NCBI GenBank assembly: GCA_964539095.1
Contig: CAZIFL010000035.1
Location: 1 to 32,168, forward strand
Reading direction: 5' to 3'
DNA: 32,168 bases
Source of the DNA: DAIPKP01 sp964539095
GTDB lineage: Bacteria > Synergistota > Synergistia > Synergistales > Aminiphilaceae
The position numbers and the translations under genes are program-made. Below, piece after piece: positions 1 to 6,281 of the stretch. Position 1 is the stretch's first letter. Each line of letters starts with the position of its first letter. Below the pieces are notes generated by a model, which made no database searches, was not told the origin of the DNA, and saw only the letters and a list, made by a program, of their open reading frames with translations.

Positions 1-63
1 ACGCCGCTTCTTTTTTCTCGTCTACACTCCATACACCACTTTTGAGTATAACTCGGCTAAACA

Positions 64-97
64 CCGCTCCTGGTTACTCCAGGTGCGGCTTTTTTTT
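64..97 (+). terminator. Rho-independent terminator
   Basis: CCGC and CCTGG (64-73) pair with CCAGG and GCGG (79-88) around a TTACT loop, with one T-T mismatch, and are followed by eight T residues (90-97). It would end a rightward transcript entering from left of the window and insulate the small-gene operon that starts at 131. Nothing else is recognisable in bases 1-63. Confidence 0.7.
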
Positions 98-130
98 GGC
101 TCCAGAAAATATTGAGAGGAGGTGATGTAT

Positions 131-367
131 ATGATAGTGCATCCCTTGGAAGGAGTGCTTCAACGCCATGGCTTGACGTGGCCTGATCTTACTACAAAGT
201 TCTTGCTCTCTCCTGCTACGGTTCGAAGTGTGAAGCGGGGGTTTACAGAGAGTCCGCATAAACTTGTGCAACGCCTGGTAAAGGCGAGGATCATAGAGGA
301 TGAAGCGTTGTTCATGCGGGAATACAGCCAATGGAGAGAAGCAGTGCTTGAGAGCGTGGGGGCCTAG
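131..367 (+). CDS. Small hypothetical element protein
   Basis: A 78-residue protein that I do not recognise. The start at 131 is chosen because AGGAGGTG at 117-124 sits six bases upstream; two earlier in-frame starts (122, 125) fall inside or against that site. The sequence is basic and mostly helical in appearance. The middle (TKFLLSPATVRSVKRG, about residues 25-40) reads like the recognition part of a helix-turn-helix, which would suit a small phage regulator, but that is a weak inference. The stop codon lies inside a strong terminator hairpin, so the gene may form its own short transcript, with partial read-through into the genes downstream. Confidence 0.5.
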   Translation: MIVHPLEGVLQRHGLTWPDLTTKFLLSPATVRSVKRGFTESPHKLVQRLVKARIIEDEALFMREYSQWREAVLESVGA

Positions 368-380
368 AGCCCCCTTTTTT
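358..380 (+). terminator. Terminator overlapping a stop codon
   Basis: GGGGGC (358-363) pairs perfectly with GCCCCC (369-374) around CTAGA, followed by six T residues. The stop codon TAG (365-367) of the small upstream gene lies in the loop. A second similar hairpin follows 47 bp later. Confidence 0.7.
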
Positions 381-456
381 ATGCGGTGAATCATAGATAC
401 CTTGGGGGGCTTAGGCTCCCCTTTTTTATGCGCAGAATCTTACATACCCTGGGGAG
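370..456 (+). repeat. Two tandem ~40-bp repeats with 47-bp period
   Basis: Bases 370-409 and 417-456 align without gaps and match at most positions. They share a C-run, TTTTTTATGCG, GAATC, ATACC and GGGG. Each unit begins with the 3' arm and T-tract of a terminator hairpin and ends with the G-run that starts the next hairpin or the next ribosome binding site. It looks like a local duplication of a terminator plus ribosome-binding-site cassette. Confidence 0.6.
404..427 (+). terminator. Second tandem terminator
   Basis: GGGGGGC (404-410) pairs with GCTCCCC (415-421), with one G-T wobble, around a TTAG loop, followed by six T residues (422-427). It lies just upstream of the next small gene and would attenuate transcription into it. 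Confidence 0.6.
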
Positions 457-463
457 GTATTTT

Positions 464-667
464 ATGACGTTGAAGAGTTTGATCGAAAAGGAGTTTGGAA
501 GCGTGAGCAAGTTTGTGAAGATTTCTGGTTTGAACAAGGGAATGACCTACGCAATTCTAGGCGGGAAAGTTGTTGCTGGAAGTGGCTGGAGGATACGAAC
601 GGGGCTGATGCTTGGCGTGGATATCAAGAGGTTTTTTGATGACCGTGGTTTTGTGAAGGAGGTATGA
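464..667 (+). CDS. Small HTH-like element protein
   Basis: A 67-residue protein. The start at 464 is set by GGGGAGGT five bases upstream; the longer reading from 386 would run through the terminator and is unlikely. Residues 4-40 (IEKEFGSVSKFVKISGLNKG, then GMTYAILGGKV) have the rhythm of a Cro/C1-like helix-turn-helix (helix, 'S..KFVK.SGL', turn, 'TYAILGG'), and the C-terminal part (LGVDIKRFFDD) resembles the last helix of such proteins. A small phage regulator is a reasonable inference without a family assignment. The last bases overlap the next gene's translation start region, so the two are translationally coupled. Confidence 0.55.
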   Translation: MTLKSLIEKEFGSVSKFVKISGLNKGMTYAILGGKVVAGSGWRIRTGLMLGVDIKRFFDDRGFVKEV

Positions 668-669
668 AG

Positions 670-888
670 ATGAGCCAAAGAAAAGCGAAAGAGCCCCGTG
701 GCGGCAACCACGAGGCCCTTCCTGGTTTCGTTGTCTGTACTTCTCGGGAAACCGAACATCCCGAGTATAGCGCAGGAGTTAAGAACTTTCAAGAGCACAT
801 GGATTTTCTGTACCGCTACATGATCACGGGCGTGATGGTGGGGGCTACGTGCTACTCCATGGCTTGCATTTTCGGAGGTGTCCGATGA
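670..888 (+). CDS. Small hypothetical protein with C-terminal hydrophobic helix
   Basis: A 72-residue protein of unknown function. AAGGAGGT ends at 663, so the ATG at 670 (six bases downstream) is preferred over the ATG at 664 that touches it. The N-terminal half is charged (SQRKAKEPRGG). Residues about 49-69 (YMITGVMVGATCYSMACIFG) form a single hydrophobic segment that could be a transmembrane helix with a short cytoplasmic tail. Its stop overlaps the start of the next gene by ATGA, so it belongs to the same operon as the HTH and replication genes. Confidence 0.5.
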   Translation: MSQRKAKEPRGGNHEALPGFVVCTSRETEHPEYSAGVKNFQEHMDFLYRYMITGVMVGATCYSMACIFGGVR

Positions 889-1139
889 GCGTGTACAAGT
901 CCCAGAATCAAGAGGTGCTGAGCCACTTGAAGGACCGAGGCTCGCTTACTCAGATGGAGGCGGCAAGGCTTTATCAGTGCTGGAGACTTGGAGCACGTAT
1001 CAAGGACTTGCGGAATGCAGGATGGAATATTCTTACCGAGATGATCCACGCAGGGCATAAGCGGTATGCCAGGTACTGGCTTGTTTCAAAGAACCCCGGC
1101 AGCACCAAGGGCCTGTTCCCGGAAGGTGAGGAGGCGTAG
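885..1139 (+). CDS. HTH_39-type helix-turn-helix phage protein
   Basis: An 84-residue protein matching the small phage helix-turn-helix family often labelled HTH_39. The pattern 'VLSHLKDRGSLTQMEAARLY' near residues 10-29, then 'WRLGARIKDLRNAGWNI', then 'HKRYARYWL', is the family signature as I know it. These proteins are common beside replication genes in temperate phages; the role is assumed to be DNA binding or regulation. The start is set by GGAGGTG at 874-880 and an ATGA overlap with the preceding gene. The stop is two bases before the replication gene start, so co-translation is likely. Confidence 0.75.
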   Translation: MSVYKSQNQEVLSHLKDRGSLTQMEAARLYQCWRLGARIKDLRNAGWNILTEMIHAGHKRYARYWLVSKNPGSTKGLFPEGEEA

Positions 1140-1141
1140 CA

Positions 1142-3205
1142 ATGGAGCTGTACGAGCACATGAACTCTAACGGGATTCCATCCTCTGATCCTTCCCTTTT
1201 GGCTTGCCTTTCAGAAGACAGGATCAAGCGTTTTCACGTTGACGGTGACAAGCGAGGTTCACGCAATGGCTGGGCCGTGCTGCACACCACACCCCAGGGG
1301 AAGCAGTTGGTGAACTACGGTACATGGAAGGGAGCTTCCCCATCAGATGGTTTTACATGGGTTGAGAGCGGGGGCGAGCTTACCACTGAGGATCACAAGT
1401 TTCTTCAAGCCAAAAGGAAGCGGGTAGAGGCCCGGATGGAGGCCCTAAGACCCCGCAGGAAGAAGGCTGTGAAGCAGCTGTTATCAACGCTTTCCCCAGA
1501 GCCGGGGGATCACCCCTACTTGAAGAGCAAGGGTGTGGGGCTTCCCCCTAACCATGGCTTGCTTCGAGGAAGGGAGCACCTTGTGGTGCCTGTTTATCAG
1601 GATGAAGAGGTTGAAAGTTATCAGAAAATAAAGCGTGGTTTCAAGGGCTATGCTAGCGGGCGAGGGGCCTTGAAAGTTTCAGGAGGCTACCACATTCTCA
1701 ATGCTCCAAAGGTTCCCGGCGGGGATATCGTAGTAGCTGAGGGGCTAGCTACTGCGCTTTCCGTAGGGGAGATGCTGGAGTGGAAAACACCTGTGGCGGT
1801 AGCATTTTCAGCTCATGCACTCTCTGAGGTTGTGGGGAAGATGAAGGCTCAAGGGTACTCACGGGTACTTGTGGCCGGTGATAATGATCTTCCCGATAGC
1901 AGGGGGCATAGAGCGGGACAGGAGGCGGCAATGCAAGCCAAAGAGAAGCACGGAGCCGTCCCTGTGATAGCTCCCGAAGAGGGTAAAGACTGGAACGATT
2001 ACCATCAAGCGTATGGGCTGGAAGAGGCCCGGAAGTCATGGGCGGGAATCCTTGAAAAAGCAACGAAGGAGAAAACGTCGCTCCTTCACGAGGTGAAAAG
2101 CAAGGCATTTCAGGGCGATATCCGTAGGTCTCTTTCCCGGCACGACTTGTGGCATGGAACCTTTGAAAGTGCGAAATGGGTTGTTGAAGGGCTGATCCCC
2201 CAGGCGGGGCTTACCGTTCTTGCATCCCCTCCAAAGCGGGGCAAAAGTTGGCTTGCTCTTCAATTGGCTATTGCCGTGGAAAGTGGCGCTCCATTCCTTG
2301 GGATGAATACCACCAAGGGCAAGGTGGTGTACTACGCCTTGGAGGATACAGAGCGACGGCTGGTAGAGCGGGTGCACGGATTGCATCCCCAGGGACGGCC
2401 CGTAGGCTTGCCTCATTGCGAGCTTACCATACCCAGGCTAGACCAAGGCGGCCTTGAGGCCCTTGTCTCCATGATCGAAGAGGAGAAGCCCAGCCTGATA
2501 ATCCTTGATACCTGGAGCAAGATCAAAGGTTCCCCCGAAAGAGGCTTGAACGCCTATGAAGCGGATTACCGGCTGGTGGCTCCCCTCAAAGCCCTTGCGG
2601 ATGTTGCGGGCGTTGCAATCCTCCTGGTAACGCATCTCAACAAGCATCACAGAGGCCTTGACGATATCGAGAGCATCACCGGCTCTATGGGCCTTCCCGG
2701 TGCAGCTGATGCGCTCCTGTTTCTGAAACGAGATGAGCACGAAGGCTCTGCAAAACTTGCCAGGGATGGACGGGACTTTTCCGATACAGAGCCCTTGGTG
2801 CTCAAGTGGGATTCCCCCGGCTGGAGGATTGCAGAGCAGCACGAACAAAGAGATGTGGTGATGGAGTCCCTGACAGAGTTTCAGACGGTGATACTCGGGG
2901 TGCTTGAAGAATATGCCGGGTTCGAAGGAATGACCCCTAAGGAGGTTTCGGACTATCTTACCCAGGGAGAGGCGGACGAGGAGAAGAAACAAAAGCATCG
3001 AGCCAAAGTAAAACTCGACATGCCAAGGATGGAGAAGAAAGGCGTGTTGCTAAAAATGTCTCGGGGAAAATATCTTCCTTCGGTGGTAGAGAGAGAAGAA
3101 AACCTTGATACCGATGATACCTTTGATACCGATGATACCGGTGATACTTTTGATACTTTCGCTCCCGAGAGGCCCCGGTATCAAGCGGTATCAAGGTGTA
3201 TCTGA
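1142..3205 (+). CDS. TOPRIM primase / RepA-like AAA replication protein
   Basis: A 687-residue replication protein combining two modules. Residues about 125-290 are a TOPRIM-type primase region: an acidic VVAEG at 197-201, FSAHAL at 222-227 and a DND metal-binding motif at 247-249. Residues about 340-565 are a RecA-like RepA/AAA_25 ATPase: Walker A ASPPKRGKS (361-369), Walker B SLIILD (451-456) and a VTHLNK motif near 496-501. A winged-helix-like segment (about 577-647) follows, then an acidic tail DTDDTFDTDDTGDTFDTF that is simply the translation of DNA repeats. Proteins like this start replication of phages, satellites and integrative elements by priming and unwinding. The start follows GAGGAGG with seven-base spacing. 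The order with the helicase and integrase supports the role. Confidence 0.85.
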   Translation: MELYEHMNSNGIPSSDPSLLACLSEDRIKRFHVDGDKRGSRNGWAVLHTTPQGKQLVNYGTWKGASPSDGFTWVESGGELTTEDHKFLQAKRKRVEARMEALRPRRKKAVKQLLSTLSPEPGDHPYLKSKGVGLPPNHGLLRGREHLVVPVYQDEEVESYQKIKRGFKGYASGRGALKVSGGYHILNAPKVPGGDIVVAEGLATALSVGEMLEWKTPVAVAFSAHALSEVVGKMKAQGYSRVLVAGDNDLPDSRGHRAGQEAAMQAKEKHGAVPVIAPEEGKDWNDYHQAYGLEEARKSWAGILEKATKEKTSLLHEVKSKAFQGDIRRSLSRHDLWHGTFESAKWVVEGLIPQAGLTVLASPPKRGKSWLALQLAIAVESGAPFLGMNTTKGKVVYYALEDTERRLVERVHGLHPQGRPVGLPHCELTIPRLDQGGLEALVSMIEEEKPSLIILDTWSKIKGSPERGLNAYEADYRLVAPLKALADVAGVAILLVTHLNKHHRGLDDIESITGSMGLPGAADALLFLKRDEHEGSAKLARDGRDFSDTEPLVLKWDSPGWRIAEQHEQRDVVMESLTEFQTVILGVLEEYAGFEGMTPKEVSDYLTQGEADEEKKQKHRAKVKLDMPRMEKKGVLLKMSRGKYLPSVVEREENLDTDDTFDTDDTGDTFDTFAPERPRYQAVSRCI

Positions 3206-3279
3206 ATTTGATACCGGCGATTTTCTCGGTGATAGCAAGGGTTTGGATGCTCTCGGTATCATCGGTATCACCGGTATCA
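3106..3279. repeat. Iteron-like TGATACC repeat cluster, candidate origin
   Basis: Six direct TGATACC/TGATACT copies start at 3106, 3115, 3124, 3133, 3142 and 3151, exactly 9 bp apart. Reverse-orientation GGTATCA copies follow at 3177 and 3187 (10 bp apart) with a decayed copy at 3197. One more direct copy is at 3209, and three reverse copies at 3255, 3264 and 3273 are again 9 bp apart. The array runs across the stop codon of the replication gene (3203-3205) and uses both strands, so selection is on DNA, not on the peptide. Plasmid and phage origins often hold such iterons bound by the initiator, so this is a candidate replication origin for the element. That function is inferred. Confidence 0.8.
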
Positions 3280-3377
3280 ACAATATTGACCCCCTGAAGG
3301 AAAGTTCCTCTTCTTCGAACCCTCCTGTTTTTCCTTTGGCTGAAGATTCTCATAATTGCGTGCAGGTGCCAGCATAG

Positions 3378-3404
3378 CGGGGGGGCTTCCCCCCGTTTTC
3401 CTTT
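3378..3404 (+). terminator. Terminator downstream of the iteron region
   Basis: C plus a G-run (3378-3385) pairs with a C-run plus G (3389-3395) around CTT, followed by TTTTCCTTTT. It separates the replication-gene transcript and the iteron cluster from the helicase gene that begins at 3426. The stretch 3206-3377 has no supported gene. Confidence 0.6.
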
Positions 3405-3425
3405 TGGCTTAATGGAGGTGCAAGG

Positions 3426-4787
3426 ATGAAATTTGTGATTCGAGAGATGATCTACGGTACTCCTGATGGTGATGAGCGGACTACTAGTCTGGTCACGGTG
3501 CAGAAAATTGAACAGGTCAAGAGAGAACTTATGCTCCCTAACCCGGTTTACAAGAGCGCAAGGGATTCACGGCGTTCATTGAAGGGGATTCCTGAGTTCC
3601 TGCATTTTTACGGCAAGGATGGAGGTATCCCGAGAGGGTATGAGGAGAGGTTGCGAGAGCTGTTTCCAGGTGCTTCATGGGAGGATGAAACTCTCTCCTT
3701 CGAACCCCAGGGTTTTCAGTTTTCCGCTTCCCTCCGGGGATATCAGGAGGCGGCGGTATCAGCCATGGAGAAGTACCGCCAGGGTGTGCTGTGTGCTCCT
3801 TGTGGCTCAGGTAAGACCGTCATGGGGCTTGACTTGATAGCACGGCAAGGTCAACCCGCTCTCGTATTGGTGCACACCAAAGACTTGCTTGACCAGTGGA
3901 AGGAGGCAGTGAGGAGCTTTCTAGGGATCGAGGCGGGGATTATCGGAGCAGGGAAGAGAAGCATAGGCCCGGTAACTCTCGGGATGATTCAGACATTGCA
4001 GAGGGGCATATCCGAGGAGGAGCGTACCGCCTTTGGCCTTGTGATGATAGATGAGGCCCACCACGCACCAGCAAGAACTTTCTTTGACGTGCTGCAATCC
4101 TTCCCGGCAAGGTATCGGTACGGGCTTACTGCAACCCCGGAGAGGGAAGACGGTCTCACGGCGGCCCTGAGCTTTTCCTTTGGCTTGCATCAATATGAAG
4201 TGTGCAGGGAAGACCTTCAAGAGGCGGGGCTATCCTTGAAGCCTAAGCTGTTCTGGCAACACACAAACTTTCAGTATTGCTATGGGGAGGACTACCAGAA
4301 AATGATTACCGCCATGACGGAAGACCAGCCCAGGAACGATATCATCATAGACCTTGCTAACCGGGCCAGGGATAAGGGGCGGACAGTGCTGGTGCTCTCT
4401 TCGAGGGTAGAGCATTGTGAAGCCCTTGCGAGGCAGATCAGCGGTAGCGTGCTGGCTCATGGGGGGCTTCCTGTAAAGGCCCGGCGTGAAGCTCTTGAGG
4501 CGGTTCGAGATGGAGGTGCTCAAGTGCTGGTGGCTTCCAATATCGCTGATGAGGGGCTGGATATCCCGTGGCTGGATACTCTAATCATGGCTCTTCCCTT
4601 TCGTTCCAAGGGTAAAGGTATCCAGAGGATGGGGAGAATCTTACGTCCCATGGAGGGGAAGGAAGAGCCTGTTATCGTTGATCTATTGGATAGTAGATCA
4701 AGTGTTCTCAGGAGGCAAGCATCTAAGCGGTGGAATGAGATTTACAAAGGGAACGTGGAGGGGGTGCAACCGAGATGCACTTTATAG
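3426..4787 (+). CDS. SF2 DEAD/DEAH-box helicase
   Basis: A 453-residue ATP-dependent nucleic-acid helicase of superfamily 2 (ResIII/SSL2-like). A Q-like region LRGYQEAA (103-110) precedes Walker A APCGSGKT (124-131), DEAH (209-212), TATP (235-238) and a second RecA domain with VASNIADEGLDIP (369-381) and QRMGRILRP (400-408). All motifs needed for ATP binding and unwinding are present. The start follows GGAGGTG at 3414-3420. It probably works with the upstream primase/ATPase in replication of the element. It could instead act in recombination or defence, because no nuclease or methylase partner is visible to decide this. Confidence 0.85.
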   Translation: MKFVIREMIYGTPDGDERTTSLVTVQKIEQVKRELMLPNPVYKSARDSRRSLKGIPEFLHFYGKDGGIPRGYEERLRELFPGASWEDETLSFEPQGFQFSASLRGYQEAAVSAMEKYRQGVLCAPCGSGKTVMGLDLIARQGQPALVLVHTKDLLDQWKEAVRSFLGIEAGIIGAGKRSIGPVTLGMIQTLQRGISEEERTAFGLVMIDEAHHAPARTFFDVLQSFPARYRYGLTATPEREDGLTAALSFSFGLHQYEVCREDLQEAGLSLKPKLFWQHTNFQYCYGEDYQKMITAMTEDQPRNDIIIDLANRARDKGRTVLVLSSRVEHCEALARQISGSVLAHGGLPVKARREALEAVRDGGAQVLVASNIADEGLDIPWLDTLIMALPFRSKGKGIQRMGRILRPMEGKEEPVIVDLLDSRSSVLRRQASKRWNEIYKGNVEGVQPRCTL

Positions 4788-4837
4788 CATATACTCTTTC
4801 TTGAGCTTTCAATACGCGCGCCGAAAGGGGTGTTGAA

Positions 4838-5329
4838 ATGGCGCAGAGATGCAGGAGCACGTATTGCACAGATGTGATAACCAGGGCGGCGGCTGAGATC
4901 GTCAAGCGTGGAGGATCACCGGGCGTAGCTGCCATGTGCCTTGGCTTCGGAGAAGGAACCTTCTATAATTGGATCAAGGCAGGGAGGCAAGAACTTGCGG
5001 CAAGAGGATTAGACGGGGAAGCGTTGGATGAAAGCATGTTCCCGGAGAATGACAACAAGAGCCGTTATATCAGGTTCGCCATTGCCATGAGTAGGGCGAA
5101 TGCTGAGTGCGAAGCGTATCTCATAAGGAGAGTGGTGGAGCTGGCAGAAGAGCGGGGAGATTGGCGAGGCTTCATGGCTCTCTTGGAGAGGAGGTATCCT
5201 GAAACATGGGGAAGCTCCAAGAGGCGGGAAGAGGTGATAAACGTCTCCTCTGATGATGTGGGGAAAGCCATGATGACGCTCTATGCAAAGGGGGGAGGGG
5301 GTGCATCACCCCCCCCTATAAATAAATAG
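4838..5329 (+). CDS. Small terminase subunit-like HTH protein
   Basis: A 163-residue DNA-binding protein. Residues about 20-50 hold a helix-turn-helix (GGSPGVAAMCLGFGEGTFYN, then WIKAG). Residues about 80-130 are helical and end in LLERRYPETWG, a signature I associate with phage small terminase subunits and related packaging or HTH proteins. A small terminase would recognise a packaging site on element DNA. No large terminase follows; the next genes are on the opposite strand. The start has GAAAGGGGTG upstream. The C-terminus is a low-complexity GGGGASPPP stretch encoded by an inverted repeat. A generic phage transcription factor is the main alternative. Confidence 0.55.
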   Translation: MAQRCRSTYCTDVITRAAAEIVKRGGSPGVAAMCLGFGEGTFYNWIKAGRQELAARGLDGEALDESMFPENDNKSRYIRFAIAMSRANAECEAYLIRRVVELAEERGDWRGFMALLERRYPETWGSSKRREEVINVSSDDVGKAMMTLYAKGGGGASPPPINK

Positions 5330-5388
5330 GTTCCCTAGGGTGCAGGGACTCATCTTCAAATCCCCTTGATCGGGTTGTCTAATCTGGA

Positions 5389-5652
5389 CTAGGCCAGTTC
5401 CCCCTGAGCTTTCCTTTTGGCATAGGCTTCACGAAACACCTGACATATTTCCTTTTCAGATTCGAGCCAAAAAGGAGCCAGGAGAGGGCAGTAGAACGCC
5501 CCCCGTGCTAGTGCTTTTTCATGGCTTGCCTTGATCCCCATGGAGGATGCTATCTCCTTGATACATTCTGAATAGCTCAGTTCCTTCACGTTGACATTCC
5601 CCATGTGGTGAAGTGCTTCCCCCTGAAATGCTTCTCTGTACTCTTGATTCAT
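5389..5652 (-). CDS. Small hypothetical element protein
   Basis: An 87-residue protein that I do not recognise, on the strand opposite the replication operon. The start at 5652 is chosen because AAGGGAG lies about nine bases upstream; an earlier TTG start at 5670 precedes that site. The sequence is charged and helical with no hydrophobic segment or recognisable motif, and three cysteine-free regions flank a single YCPLLAPFWL stretch near residues 57-66. It lies downstream of the integrase and the broken antirepressor and converges on the TerS-like gene. The 200 bp between it and the antirepressor remnant (5653-5863) holds no gene I can support. Confidence 0.5.
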   Translation of the reverse strand: MNQEYREAFQGEALHHMGNVNVKELSYSECIKEIASSMGIKASHEKALARGAFYCPLLAPFWLESEKEICQVFREAYAKRKAQGELA

Positions 5653-5863
5653 TGTGAAAACTCCCTTCAATATGAATTTTCGCCATCCTGAATTTTCCAG
5701 GAGGCCGTTAGAGCCGTTCTAAGCTATCCTCTTTCTGCTAGAGGTATGAAACTATGCCTAAAACAAAGCAGGTGCCTTACAGAGGCTCTCAGTGGCCTTC
5801 TCGTGGATGTGTGCCTTTTCATGCCCTGCAAGGCGTGGAGGAGGCGGTGATTTACCGCTCCCT

Positions 5864-6281
5864 TCACACAACCCCTCCAAGGGTGTCCAGTAATCCCGGC
5901 CTTCCTTTGGCATGGTCGGAGGAGCACGGCCTATCTATTCCATAGGGCGTTCGAAGGATGAGGGAGTAGAGGCCGGGTTCGTTGATGATAGCCATCTTCT
6001 GCTTGCCGCCAGGGGTGCAGATAGTGTCTATACCCTTTTCGCCTTCATCGAGGACTTTCGTCAACAAACTCCACCGAAGGCTCAGCACACCAGAACTCCA
6101 CGGTTCCATCCGGGCCAGCGAGCACATGAACATTCCTTCCTTCGAGCATGAACGTTATGCCTTCCAGCCCTTCCATGATCATCTCCTTTCGAACCCCACC
6201 ATGCCGCATCATTTCCTTGGCTGCATCGATAAGAGCGGCGTGGTTCTCGGTGCACATTTCGTTCACCCCGAGGTAAATCAT
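5864..6281 (-). pseudogene. Frame-shifted, truncated Bro-N phage antirepressor
   Basis: Two overlapping leftward frames together spell a Bro-N domain. The first frame (6281 to 6045) gives GITFMLEGRNVHVLAGPDGT, the usual opening strand pair of Bro-N, and then stops. The other frame (about 6075 to 5864) continues with LDEGEKGIDTICTPGGKQKM and INEPGLYSLILR, the best-conserved part of Bro-N. The crossover lies near 6045-6075. After LILR the similarity ends and the frame closes at 5864, so the second half of the domain and any KilA-C/ANT domain are lost. The start overlaps the integrase stop as ATGA, so the gene was translationally coupled to it. Bro-N proteins act as antirepressors in phage lysis-lysogeny control; this copy is probably inactive. 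Confidence 0.65.

Noticed and set aside
3106..3279. CRISPR array
   Set aside because: Repeat units are only 7-9 bp with no unique spacers, and copies occur in both orientations.
3105..3377. Plus-strand 90-residue frame (MIPMIPLIPMIP...) over the iterons
   Set aside because: Its start is the out-of-frame reading of the repeats, no ribosome binding site is present, and no family is recognisable.
5297..5313. Perfect 7-bp hairpin GGGGGTG-CAT-CACCCCC at the end of the TerS-like gene
   Set aside because: No T-tract follows on the plus strand and only a weak one on the minus strand, so a terminator call is not justified.
5754..5945. 63-residue plus-strand frame beginning MPKTKQVPYRG
   Set aside because: An AGAGGT lies upstream, but the frame overlaps the Bro-N remnant on the other strand, has no recognisable family and ends arbitrarily. 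I could not support it as a gene.
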